64,000 nucleotides of DNA from Turnera subulata (lineage: Eukaryota > Streptophyta > Magnoliopsida > Malpighiales > Passifloraceae). Each line of letters opens with the position of its first letter. The first letter of the stretch is position 1. Under the pieces are notes generated by a model. It was not told the DNA's origin and ran no database searches. It saw only the letters and a program-made list of their open reading frames with translations. This document shows, piece after piece, positions 45,904-57,559 of the stretch. The stretch lies in the NCBI GenBank assembly GCA_028386065.3, contig JAKUCV010007482.1, positions 435,466 to 499,465 on the forward strand. Reading direction: 5' to 3'. Made by a program: the position numbers and the translations under genes.

Positions 45904-46250
45904 GGATTTTTGGGTTTTACAGAACCCGATGTTTAACGTTTTGGCCAATTTGGGTCCCTGACTTTCTGTTTGAACGGTCACGTATCCCGACTTTAAGTGG
46001 GCAGGCCAGTCAAAGTCCCTAGGTCAGGCACCTGCCAACGTGGCGGGCTGCCCGATTTTGGGCTCTCGGAGCCGCACCAAAACGATGTCGTTTCGAGTTG
46101 AGACTACACCGTTTTGATGACGTGTGTTGACATGGTGGATTAGTGGGCCCCACAGTCCGCCCAGGCCTGGTACAGTACCATACCGACCCGGAACCCGCCC
46201 GTTACCCGAAACCCCGCTCGGTATGCACCAGTGAACCCGCCCACCCATTT
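45904..46250 (+). repeat. MULE II left TIR
   Basis: It begins GGATTTTTGGGTTTTACAG and ends near the GGTGGGCGGGTTCA-type block, seen here inverted as GAACCCGCCCACCC. Confidence 0.85.
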
Positions 46251-46634
46251 CATTTTTTCTTTTTTTTTAAATAACTAAGTGATGTAATTTAACTTTTATT
46301 TTACTAAATTTTTTATTTTAAATTTTATAATAAAATAAATTTATATTTATTGTATTTTAAATTTGAAACACCCCGATCAAAATTTATCCATCATACAGTA
46401 ATTACTGAATAACAGTGCCGACACGTGGCACAAACAGTATATTCAACAGTAAATCCGGCCCAATGACAATATCATAACACCCGACTTCGGGAATCTCAAT
46501 AACAACAGCACAGTGGAAGCACTTATAACTCAATGTCAATATATGCAAAGCCCGATGCAACTAATGGATCTGAGCCCTGTCCGAGGGTACACTGCAGCTT
46601 GCCTCGTACGTTCCTGCACTACAAACAACTCATC

Positions 46635-46682
46635 CTACTGGATGAAACCCCGCAGGCGAGGGGTGAGTCCGAAGTGCTCACC
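46635..46682 (-). other. Conserved hairpin pair, E7
   Basis: On the minus strand GGTGAG/CTCACC with CTTCGG loop, then CTGCGGG with CCAGTAG. The second stem has one mismatch in this copy. Confidence 0.55.
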
Positions 46683-46898
46683 GACGAAGGATAAACAGAG
46701 ATATGCAAGCAAACATAATACTTTCGGGGAAAATACAGGCAAAGACATCTCAAAGATCAACCAAAATACGACTGAGCCAAGACCAAAAGAATATTTATTA
46801 TTAATACCAAATTTTATCTTCCGGGCCCCTATCACTGGACAAGCTAGGGTCGTACCTGGTTATTAACTAATTCCGGATGCCAGGCCAAAACACAATCA

Positions 46899-47012
46899 GG
46901 GATCAACATCCCCAACAACAACCAATCCGGGATCAACATCCCAATATCCAAATCATCCGGGATCAACATCCCAATAACCAAATCGTCCGGGATCAACATC
47001 CCAATAATCAAA
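46899..47012 (-). repeat. Tandem GGGAT-N4-ATCCC array in E7
   Basis: Four clear copies of GGGATCAACATCCC at about 28-38-bp spacing, each an imperfect inverted repeat. The matching region of E3 (14628-14690) and E2 (13950-13982) has two or three diverged copies. Confidence 0.85.
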
Positions 47013-48929
47013 CCAAACCGGCCATGACACCACAGAACTAGCCTCTAACCATCTAGTCGTACCACTACTTCCCACGTGACAATTAAATCATCATCTCAAG
47101 TTCAGTTCCAATTCCATTATTCTATCCTCATTTATCCAACTTCCTATGATCTCAAGTTATTCAACAGACTCTTCCAATCAACAATCACATATTACCAATT
47201 ATTCACAACTAGCAGTTCAATGATTACTCACAATATCCACAGTCCAACAACACAATCCAGCAACATCAACAACAATATCCATAGCAAACGACAACAATCA
47301 ATAAACATCTCAACAGTTCAACCAAACAACAAAAATACACACACAGTATTACGGGTACATATCCAAGGTTATCCATCCTCACCTGATGTGTCTCTGAAAC
47401 TGCTATCTGGTCAAACCTCGATACCCTATATGTATATATACAGGAACACAATAATCACTTATAATGCACAACAAAAATGATTATGCATGATACCGATTTA
47501 ACATTTATTAGACGGCTTTTCTGTTCATTTTAGTATCTCCATAATTATCTTATTACCAAACAGTTCATCCGACTTGGTGGTAATTAATTTAATCTAACGG
47601 TTATATCAAGTGTACTTGATTAAATCAAAAACCGAAACCGAGCGCCCAAGCCGATATCCCGGCCCTTAGGTCGCTTCAGATAAGAAAATACATATATACA
47701 CAAATACGTTATATAAATTATATATAGAAAATTATATTTAATAAATAATTTGAATCATGACCCGTGGTCTATTCAATACTAAATAATATTTCATAAGGTA
47801 ATTATCCTCGATCAAATAATATTAATAAATACGTATTCTTCTAATAAGAAAAGGTTATAAAACAGTAAATACGTAAAAATGGCATATAAGTAATATACCC
47901 GATAGTAATACCGTTAAATAGAAAATATCATCATCGGTAAGAATTCATTATAGTCGAAATACGGTATAAGTAAATATTTATAACTGTACATGTATATATC
48001 CGATAATAACAAAAATTAGTGGTCGAAATATTATAACCTTGAATAAAATAAAATCTTAGATAAATAATACTTCAAAATAATATTCTGTTAATAAAACCGT
48101 TAAATGAAAACAATACCATTGATACTAAATTAACGAAAATAATACCATTGATAATAAATAAACTTAGCCGATCATATGGTAGGAAATAGTTGCATTGTAA
48201 TGTTGCAAAAGAAATAATCTTTTCCAAATACGTTTGTGCCTATATAACTAGCAAACTTAAGTAGAGTTAACAGTAGTAGTAACACTATAGCTCATTAAAT
48301 AATATAACAGATGTTTAATATTCAAATAGAATGAAATTCATACATAATAATATAGCAGATAAATGTAAAATCACTAGCTGAAAATAATACAACCGATAAT
48401 AAGATAATATAATAGATTTATAACATTTCATCAAACCAATAATACAAAATAAACAACATACGTCCGGTTCATATTAATATTCTAAAAGTATAATAATAAA
48501 ACATCTTATGGCCATAAAGTAAATTCCGTTCAGATATATACTCATCAAACTTATAAATACATAATTAAATCCAAATATATATACGAGTCCGTTGTGCATC
48601 CGAGCCCAAACCCGCGCCAAGGTGTAAAACGAGTCCAAGGAATTACCCAAAGGTCAGTTTTCGGGCTCGCTGGAAATTTCCCGGGACTGCCGAAACCTCG
48701 CCGGATTCAGGCCAAGCACTGTTCACAGAAGTCTTCAACCCAACCAATGTCTCTGTTACTGTTCACTACTCATCCAAACACACAGTAACACCACACACAG
48801 CTCAATTCCGGCCAAAGCATCCCGACCCACCATCATCAATCGTCACAACAATTAGCCCCAAACCATTAGCACCCACCGTCACAGCAGCACGCACCAATTT
48901 GAGCAACCAACACCTCAAACGTTAAACAC

Positions 48930-49799
48930 TCAATCGAGTTTGAAAACCCAAAGCACAAAGAGGAGAAAGGTTCGGCAGTAGCTTACCCACCGATGGCGGA
49001 CATCCATCGACACGTCTTGGGCTCCAGTAGACGGAGAGGAGAAGGAGGTGTCACCTTGTTGCAGACGCGAAGCAGATCGAAGGCGATTCAGCAACAACGG
49101 CGGCAGATCGGGTCCAACTCGACTGGTGTCGGTGGTCGCCAGCAGAGGCAACTTCAGTGGCAACACCGGCGAGCAGTGGCGGCTTGTGCTGCTGCAGAGG
49201 CGAAGAAGGAAACGGACCTCTTGTGTACGGCGGAGGCTCGAGCTCGTCACGGCGGCGGCGCTCATGTTGCAGCGACAGGGTGGAAGGATGTCGGTTACGC
49301 CGGTGTTTGGGTCTCGGTGTATTGTCCTCGCAGCGGCGAGGCGACGGCTGCCCGAGGAAGGGAGGGAGAAGAGAGGAACAGGGGCGGCGGCGGTTCCTTG
49401 CCTCTGCGGTGGTTGCGAGCAGAGGCGGGCAGAGAGGAGAAGATGGAAGCGGTGGCTAAGGTGGTTGTCTCGGTGGTGGTGTGGGTTGAAGGTGAAGCGA
49501 GATGATGATGATGATGATGGCGGCAGAGAGGTGAGGGAGGGGAGAGAGGAGCAGCGACGAAAGGGGTAGAAGAAAAAGAAAGGTGGGGGAGCTGTGTGTG
49601 AAACTCGGGTGAAGAGGATGAGAAAATAAAGAGAATTGAGGAAAGAAAAGACAAGGTAGAAAAAAGAAAGAAAAGATGGTAGTGGAGAGGTAGGGCCGGC
49701 GGCTGAAGAAAAAATGAAGCAGGAGTGGAGAAATAAATAAAATATGAGAAAGATGAAAGGAAATAGGGTGTTGTCGGTTAATAATTTGTGCCTTGTCAA
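48930..49799 (-). other. Long open frame in E7 LTR leader (probably non-coding)
   Basis: A 289-codon frame covering the pyrimidine tract and GC-rich block. A stretch containing PSSGSRRLAAART and DILPPCR is also open in the same frame in E3 (16570-17439, likewise 289 codons). No domain is recognisable and the tract gives low-complexity S/F/L/P runs, so translation is doubtful. Confidence 0.3.
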
Positions 49800-50615
49800 T
49801 CATATAAAACCACAGTAAAATCTGTGTTCCATACATAAATATAACTTTTACTCCAAATATAATTTTTAAGAAACTCCTTTAAAAACTATTAAATACCAAT
49901 AGATTATAAATTGAATTTTGGAATAGTAATTTCTCTAAAATTTTAATTAATAACTTATTGGAATATAATATCTTGGAAGATAATAATAATAATAATAATA
50001 ATAACAGTAATAGTAATAATAATAGTAGTAAGAATAATGTTAGTGAAACGATAACAATAAGAAGATTAATAATAATAATAGAAATAATAATGATGAACGA
50101 TGTCCATAAAATAATAATCATAATAGTAATAGTAATCAAAACTTTCGTAAAGGGTAAACGTTATAGAAAAATCTATATAAAACAAATACTTGAAATGTCG
50201 AACAAGGCTCAGCTTTGGAGACGAGGTACGGTAATCACAGGTTACGTTAGGAGGTATCGGTGTCTCTCGGGTTTAAGTTCCAAAGGTCGATTATTCCCGG
50301 CAAAATGATGATAAGTATTATTATTAATGTTGATTAGGAAAATAGTAATATTAATGGTAGCAAGAGTAACAATAATAATAATCTTGAGAGTAGTAAAAAT
50401 AATAAAAATTAACTCGGATTGGTAAAATTCTTGATTAACCGCGATAAAACTTTATTAACTATCGTAAAAGTCAAAAAAGCTTGGTGAAAATCACGAAAAT
50501 TTTACCCAGGTCGTTACAAAATTTAATATCAAAAATAAATTTAAAAATTTTATTTTCTAATTTTATCTTTTTTTATACTTTCTTTCTTTTTTCAGTCTTC
50601 TTTCTTTTATTTTTT

Positions 50616-50905
50616 TTCCTTTTCTTTCATCTTTCTTTAAATAAGTAAGAGATGTAATTTAACTTTATTTTTGTATTTTTTTTAAACTTTTTATTCTTAA
50701 TTTTAGAATAAATAAATTATATTTATTATATTTTAAAATATAATATTAAAGAATAAATTTCCTTTTCTTTCATCTTTCTTAAAATAAGTAAGAGATGTAA
50801 TTTAACTTTATTTTTGTATTTTTATTAAACTTTTTATTCTTAATTTTAGAATAAATAAATTATATTTATTATATTTTAAAATATAATATTAAAAAATAAA
50901 TTTTA
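50616..50905. repeat. Two-copy 142-bp AT-rich tandem repeat in MULE II
   Basis: Both copies contain AAATAAGTAAGAGATG and TATTTATTATATTTTAAAAT. A diverged third copy lies at 46262-46363, where E7 inserted. Confidence 0.85.
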
Positions 50906-51802
50906 AATTTTATTTTTAAATTTTATTCTTTTCCTTTTTTTATACTTCCTTCCTTTTATTTTTTTCCTTTTCCTTCTTTTTTCTTCAGTCTTCTTACTCT
51001 TATTTTTACCCCTCCTATCACCGATGCATATAATCCCCTCCCTTCAAAACAAAACCAATATCTAAATCCTTCATCAAAATAAAAATCGTCAATGTTTTTT
51101 AAAAAATAAAACATTACCATCTTCCTTTTTCCTCCTCCCCCTCCTATGAACAAATCAAACACAACCAAGAATCTCCAAATCCGGCCACCAGGCCTCCCAC
51201 TGTCAGGAACCCGTCCACCTTGCCAACCCCCGAATTTGACCACCATCAACACCAATCTTTCTCGCCAGAAAACTGACAGCACCAATCCACAACCAACGAA
51301 CACCAACACGACTGTTAGAAAATCAAAAAGCTTAAGAGAGATTCGAGAAAGAGAAGGAGGAGAGGAAGGAAGAGAAGAGGAGGAACGGTGGCTCATCGGT
51401 CGACAGCGCAAGCTGCTGCTCTCTCCTCGTCTTTTCAGGAACCAGGGTTCCTTGGTTCATATCTCGTAAGGGGAGATGACGATCGATTTCGGCGGTAGTG
51501 GTGAGAGGCAAAGACAAAGGAGGAGAAAAAGAGTAGAGGCATGGGAGAGGGAGGGGGGTCATGGTAAGGAGAGGATTTGATGGAAGGGATGATTGAGAGA
51601 TGGGGGAGAGAAATAGAGAGAAAGAGAAGAGGGAGAGGTGCGGCGATTTTGTTGTGTTTCTGGTTAGGTAAAGGAAAAAATTAACAAAAGGCTAAGGATA
51701 AAATTAGAGAAAAAATAGGATTTTTTTTATTTTTTTAAAAAATAAATATTTTGGATTAATATAAATAAAAAACGGTTAGATTTTTTTAAAAAGAAGAAAA
51801 AA

Positions 51803-52136
51803 TGGAATGGGTGGGCGGGTTCATTGGTGCATACCGGGCGGGTTTCGGGTCGGTATGGTATGGTATTGTACCATGCCTGGGCGGACTGTGGGGCCCACTA
51901 ATCCACCGTGTCAACACACGTCATCAAACAGTGTAGTCTCAACTCGAAACGACGTCATTTCAGCGCGGCTCAGAGAGTCTAAAATCGGGCAGCCCGCCAC
52001 GTCGGCTGGTGCCTGACCAAGGGACTATGACTGGCCTGCCCACTTAAAGTCGGGGTATGTGACCGTCCAAAGAGAAAGTCAGGGACCCAAATTGGCCAAA
52101 ACGTTAAACTTCGGGTACTGTAAAACCCAAAAACCC
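51803..52136 (-). repeat. MULE II right TIR
   Basis: The inverted counterpart of the left TIR. It ends CTGTAAAACCCAAAAACCC. Confidence 0.85.
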
Positions 52137-52146
52137 TTTAGTAATT

Positions 52147-54835
52147 CCTTCCCATCAATAATGCTACTCCATAACTATGAAGGAGCATTTCCTTTAGATG
52201 CTTTCAGAAATGATGTTCTTTGATTGTACTTTGCTTTTAGTATTTGTACCCATAACGAATCAGGTTGGTGAATAATTCGCCAACTTTGCTTAGCAAGCAA
52301 AGCTAGATTGAAAGCCTCCAAGTTTTTAAACCCTATACCTCCCTTAGCTTTTGGTTTCGTCAATTTCTCCCAACTAAGCCAGTGCATCTTGGATATATCT
52401 TAACTTCCTCCCTAGAAAAATCGTGCCATCAAGCCATGAATTTGCTTGCAAGTGGTGGTCGGGAATTTGTAAATTCTCATGGAATAGGTTGGTATTGCAG
52501 GTAACACCGACCTCAACAAGACTTCTATGTCCGTCTGTGACAACAATTTACTCTTCCAACTCAAAAGTTTGCTTTGGATTCTATCTCTAACATAGTTCAA
52601 GGTGCCATACAAGATCAGCCCCAAGCAGTGGGTACTTCTAGGTATGTGTCATTGTCTATTGCCTCCTCTATATCTGTGGTAGTGCATATCTCTTGTCTTA
52701 CATGATCGGGAACATCTGCACTAAAATAAATATTGAATTCATGTATTGGCTCGCTGACCTAACTCTCTGCTATATGTTCTCCACCATGTCCATCAAAATC
52801 TTTTGTTTTTACCGGTGTAGCAAATCCAAAATGAATCGTATCATCGGCGTACAAGACATGAGATATTGGCTAACACCATCAATTAATCTTGAAACATGTT
52901 ATTACACCAGAGTCCATTGCATGATCCTACTTCATTAACAAGGCCTCCGAAGTAAGTACAAACAGATAGGGAGATAGGGGATCCTCTACTTTAGGCCACG
53001 CGTAGGGGTGAAGAATTTAGTAGGCACACCATTCACAAGCACTGCAAACTTCACTATGGATACACACTCCATCACCATTCCAATCCACCTTTTATGAAAA
53101 CCCAATAGCCTCAATATCCTTTCCAAAAAAACATCTCATCATATGATTTAGTAACATCAAGTTTTAATATCATTCCAGTTTTTAACATTTGCAACAGTCC
53201 TCATAGTATGCAGAGCTTCATGGGTGATAGTTATGTTGTCTTAAATGCACCATTTAGGAACAAAAGCCAATTGGGTCTAGGAAATAATACTTGGCAACCA
53301 CCTCTTCAATCTTTGCACTATATACAAAGAAAAGGTAATTGAAGTAACTTATAGGCCTGAACTGGTTCAAGGCACTTGGAGCTTTCACTTTGGGGATTAA
53401 AGAAATAAAAGTAATGGCGCTGACAATATCAGCCTTTAATACATTCCAGTATCTTTAGAAAAACAGACCCGTGTAACCATCAGGTCCTGGTGCTTTTTGT
53501 GCCCCCATTGAGAACACTGCCCTTTTCACTTCCTCCTCTGTGATTGTTACCATGAGGTTGTCATTCATTCCCATTGTTACTATCTTTCGTACACACCATT
53601 CAATTTCGGCGGAGTCTAGGACTTCTTTTGTTGTGAAAATCTATTTGAAATAGTGCAAGATCTCTTCTTTTATCTCTTGTGGTTCTTCTATCCATCCTCC
53701 TTCTTCTCTTTTCAATGCGACAATCTTGTTTCTAACTCTTCTCTCCATGGTAGTACCACGAAAAAACTTGGTGTTTCAATGTCCGACAACTAACCATTTG
53801 ACCCATACTTTTCAGGTCCAGTAATTTTTCTCATGCTCCCATTCTTTTCTCAGGATGTGGAATAGCTCAACTTCTCTTGTCTTTCTCCTAGTATCAAAAG
53901 GATGAGTTTGTAGCTTATCTAATTCAGCCAAAAATTTTCCTACTTTGCATTCTTTACTTTATCTCGACTCCAATGGGTCAGAGATTTGCAAGCAAAACTA
54001 AACTTCTTCACTACTTTAAACTACCTTGATCCCCTTGTCGATTTGTTCCAAACCTATGTAACAATCTCTATACACCCCTTCTCCTTCAACCATCTAACAA
54101 TAAATTTGAATCTTTCCTTAACTCAATTTTCCAACCTGTCAGTGTATAAAACTAAGGGCTTATGATCTGAGGCAATAATGTGTTCCCTCACAATCACAAC
54201 ATTTGTCCATTCAGAACTTCACTATAAGTTAACTAGAGCTCTATCCAACTTCTCCTCAATGTGGTCTTCATCAATAAGTTGATTAGACCATGTGAAGTGA
54301 TATCCTTTTCCTTCCAGTTCCATTATATCAAACTCTTCCATAAATAGTCAAAAGTCCCGAGTTTGAGACTGCCTTACTTCACCACCTTCCTATTTATCCT
54401 CTTCTTCCAAAAAATGCATTAAAATTTCCCATGACTAGCCACCCATCTGTGATGTTCCTTGCTTTCCTGCCAATTAACTCTCAAAATTCTAGTTGATCAC
54501 CTGCCATCGGGGGGCCATAAAGAAAGCTAGCGAGGAAGGTAGAACCCCTACCTCTGACAGTAATTCTTATATGAAACAAATTCTTACACTTCAAAAGGCA
54601 TTTATATTCAATTTCATCAGTCAACCATTGACCAAGCCTACCCAACTTACTTACCAATAGGGTCAACATACTCTGCATTTTGAAAACCCAATCTCTTTCT
54701 ACTCTGTTCCAATTTTTGTTGCCTTTGGTTAGTCTTCGAAAAGAAAATAAGCTCAGACTTATATATGTCTTTCAAATCATGGAGCCTATTGTAAGCCAAA
54801 CTAGACCCTAACCCTCTGCAGTTTCATACCTGGGG
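52147..54835 (-). pseudogene. LINE (L1-type) ORF2, 5' half
   Basis: Minus-strand fragments in order: endonuclease-like (FLYGPPMAGDQLEF, about 54480-54520), RT with FLERILRLLGFHKRWIG (near 53100), GVPTKFFTPTRG (near 53010) and the catalytic YADD (52840-52851), then GLILYGTLNYVRDRIQSKLL (52624), and PKAKGGIGFKNLEAFNLALL (near 52330), typical of plant L1-type elements. Many stops and frameshifts are present. It continues at 45893 after MULE II. Confidence 0.8.
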
Positions 54836-55174
54836 GACATTGAAATGCCCATATCCCAATTTGTTAATATAAAACATAAATAAGATATGAAATGACTAAA
54901 TTACCTTATCATCTCCGGGACACAAAAATCATCAACCAATGCATCTTATCACACAAGTAACTTAAACCGGCAATTCCGCCTAGCAATTAGAACCACATAT
55001 CAAAATCAAGCCTGAACAATAATATCACAAAGAAACACAGCGGAATATAAATCAATAATCAAACTTCAACAGTTATGCAAGTCGACTACGGATCCGACCC
55101 AAAGGTAAATAGGCACAGTTACCTAAATGCATTTCCTGACCCACGATCAGCCAACCTGTGTGGAAAAGTGAGGG

Positions 55175-55198
55175 GGTGAGACCAACCACTGTCTCACC
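55175..55198 (-). other. Conserved hairpin 1 in E8
   Basis: A perfect 8-bp stem GGTGAGAC/GTCTCACC at the place where the other LTRs have GGTGAG/CTCACC, also followed on the minus strand by CCCTCAC. Confidence 0.55.
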
Positions 55199-56115
55199 AC
55201 AAATAAATAAACCAAAGTATAAAGCTACAAATCAACTACAATCACATCGGAATCTCGCAGTCACAACCACATTGCACAAAACGAGCCATTGTGCACAACA
55301 CATAACGTCTGTTTATTATCACACTTAAATCGGTTATCAATGATAAAAGTTTATTATCGTTAAATATCTAATTATGGTTTGTGTATCTTATTATTCAGTA
55401 CCCTCTACTGTGAGTCAAGTCTCGGTAGCGTATCTGATTAGATCCGGTTGTGAAACCCAAGTGTCGTACCTTAGAAGGGGTAGATTCTGAGGCATAAAAA
55501 CCACTGATAAACCTCGAGTGGCCGCTAGCTCCCTGGTGCGCTCAGACACACCTAACTGGTGCAAGTCTTTTAGGGGTGCACCTACCTTCCCCTAGGGTAA
55601 CCATGCTAAACCGCATAAAATGACCGAGAGGTACCCAACCTTCCCCTCGGGCTACCGGTCGACTTCATAGTAGAACTAAGTATTTTATTCTCAGTTATTC
55701 TTATACAGTTCTGTGTGTCATACATTATGTTTATCCAAGGATGTGTGAACTTTATATGTTATTCTCATAACTAAGCCTTCGGCCCATACAACATAACACT
55801 ATCACCAAAACATAATAACATGTTATATTCCATAAAAAATTCCTTTATCCAAAATTTAGGCAAGTAAGAGCAATCAGGCACACAATTCCAGTCACAATAA
55901 ATCGTTAATTGTATTACATAGTGCAAACAAAGCAATAGCACAACAAGCATACATGCATACAACATTCAAAGCCAAACGGGAATTCACATCAGTTACCATT
56001 ACTATTATTTCCGAGTGTTGTAGACAGTAAAGCATACAAAGGTTTATATATCCTCACCTGAGCCATAACATTTGCCTCGGAACCCGAAGCCTCAATCTAC
56101 CTCGACCATCTATAT

Positions 56116-56962
56116 TGTAATCAAAATAAAATCACACAAGTCCCACATTGGAAGAGAGTGGGAGAGGTCTTGGGTATATATGCACCAAGTTGTTGGCTAC
56201 CAAATAACTTCAAGCTTAAGCTTTTGGGCCACGTGGTTTCGGCCCAACTTTGGAAGTTATTCTGGGCCAGTCGACTAATTGGGGCGTGACAAAATAGTAG
56301 CGGAGCCGATCTCACTCCACTTTCGGGTGGGCTTGGGCCTTGAGTCTCGTTTCTCAGGGGTTGATACTGAGATTACGATCGGTACGGCCCAATGATCGGG
56401 GTACCTATGATTTGGATTTGGGCTCCCCTCGTGAGGACGCAAGGTCTAAAGGAGGGGAGAATGTAATGACCCAAGTCCCACATCGGAAGAGAGTAGGGGA
56501 GGTCTTGGGTATATATGCACCAAGTTGTTGGCTACCAAATAACTTCAAGCTTAAGCTTTTGGGCCACGTGGTTTCGGCCCAACTTTGGAAGTTATTCTAG
56601 GCCAGTCGACTACTTGGGGCGTGACAAAATGGTACCGGAGCCGATCTCACTCCACTTTCGGGTGGGCTTGGGCCTTAAGGCCCCTTTCTCAAGGGTTGAT
56701 ACTAAGATTACGATCTGTACGGCCCAATGATCGGGGTACCTATGATTTGGATTTGGGCTCCCCTCGTAAGGACACAAGGGCTAAAGGAAGGGAGAATGTA
56801 ATGACCCAAGTCCCACATATGAAGAGAGTGGGGGAGGTCTTTGGGTATATATGCACCAACTTGTTGGCTACCAAATAACTTCAAGCTAAAGCTTTTGGGC
56901 CACGTGGTTTCGGCCCAACTTTGGAAGTTATTCTAGGCCAGTCGACTACTTGGGGCGTGACA
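56116..56962 (+). repeat. TRIM-like tandem array: LTR-body-LTR-body-LTR
   Basis: Short LTR-like repeats at 56116-56291, 56462-56626 and 56797-56962 run TGTAATGACCCAAG to GGGGCGTGACA, with a TATATAT inside. Each of the first two is followed by AAATGGTA(C)CGGAGCC-type primer-binding sequence and a 170-bp body ending in a purine tract (AAAGGA(G/A)GGGAGAA) before the next repeat. There is no coding capacity. The start of the first copy is altered. No 5S rRNA motifs were seen, so it is not Cassandra. Confidence 0.75.
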
Positions 56963-56967
56963 GACAT

Positions 56968-57559
56968 ATTACTCTATGATAAGATCAGACGTAAGCAAAG
57001 ACATAACTCTAGACATCCTTAGCCAACTCCCATAAGTCTAAAGGAGCTTATCCTCAACTATATCTTGCACCAAAACTACACTCACCAGAAGAGAGGAAAG
57101 CTCTTACCCGTAAGAATGCCAAACTTGCCTAGATCTAAAGAACCAGATGTTCAAAGTCGCGTTGAGTAAGAAGGCACAAGAATCGAGAGAGAGCATATTT
57201 GAGAAAGAGTCGTTGTAAAGCCTACATAAGCTTAAATGTCAATATTTGTGTCTTTTTTCTTTTAAAAATTTCTCTCGCTAACTAGTAACAGTAAAATGAT
57301 AATAATGTCGGATAAGTGTAGTATGTGGATGGAACACTCTTGGGCCCGTCGTAAGGAGAAAGTAGTTGAACCATTCCACCTTCACATTTTTTTTATAGCG
57401 CTTTCAATGGCTATGTTATGTTTGTTTCCTGGAAGTAGTGAAAGTGGATAAAAAGAATATTCAACTGGGAATTAAGATAATACTATTAACTTATGTTTCG
57501 ACAAAAAAAATTGATCAAAAATTGACTAACTAATTCTGCATGTGGAATAAATCCTTGTA
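56968..57559. other. Unassigned 590-bp stretch
   Basis: No gene seen. On the minus strand CTTACGG/GTAAGAGC near 57110 looks like a splice donor, and the surrounding sequence could be decayed LTR leader or LINE 5' DNA. Confidence 0.3.

Larger units (their letters stand above)
46359..50523 (-). mobile_element. E7: 4155-bp solo LTR with target duplication
   Basis: AAATT at 46359-46363 is repeated at 50519-50523 around one minus-oriented LTR (46364-50518, TGTAACGACC to GGTGTTTCA on the minus strand). It is the same family as E3. Landmarks in sense order: pyrimidine tract (49745-49555), GC-rich block with a long open frame, donor GTGG/GTAAGCT near 48985, AT-rich intron-like DNA, exon-like 47425-47383 with donor CAG/GTGAGG, GGGATCAACATCCC array (47012-46899), hairpins (46682-46635). 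The AT-rich part 49800-50150 has (TAA/TAG)n-like runs. Confidence 0.93.
45894..52146. mobile_element. MULE II: long-TIR DNA transposon inserted in the LINE
   Basis: TTTAGTAATT at 45894-45903 is repeated at 52137-52146. The element (45904-52136) has inverted ends of about 340 bp (45904 to about 46250 and 51803-52136) sharing TTTTTGGGTTTTACAG and GCAGGCCAGTCA-type blocks. A 10-bp duplication and long TIRs fit Mutator-like elements. Without E7 it is about 2.07 kb. The interior (50519-51800) has a tandem repeat and a C/A-rich stretch with a 151-codon minus-strand ORF (50956-51411) that I do not recognise. No transposase is seen. Confidence 0.8.
54836..56967 (-). mobile_element. E8: LTR-derived insertion with TRIM-like tandem units
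   Basis: GACAT at 54836-54840 and 56963-56967 bracket the block. 54841-56115 is the 3' part of a minus-strand LTR of the same superfamily as E2/E5: it ends GGGCATTTCA (rc of 54841), has an exon-like 56109-56058 with donor CAG/GTGAGG, and a GGTGAGAC/GTCTCACC hairpin at 55175-55198. The rest is three tandem units. Either this is one solo LTR with U3 subrepeats, or a TRIM recombined into it. Confidence 0.7.

Noticed and set aside
46899..47012. CRISPR-like array
   Set aside because: Short dyad repeats inside a plant LTR in eukaryotic context; spacers are nearly identical, not unique.
50956..51411. 151-codon minus-strand ORF in MULE II as a captured gene
   Set aside because: No recognisable domain, composition changes along its length, and no splice-like structure; kept only as a remark in the MULE II entry.
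56116..56962. Cassandra TRIM
   Set aside because: No 5S rRNA promoter boxes are visible in the short LTRs.
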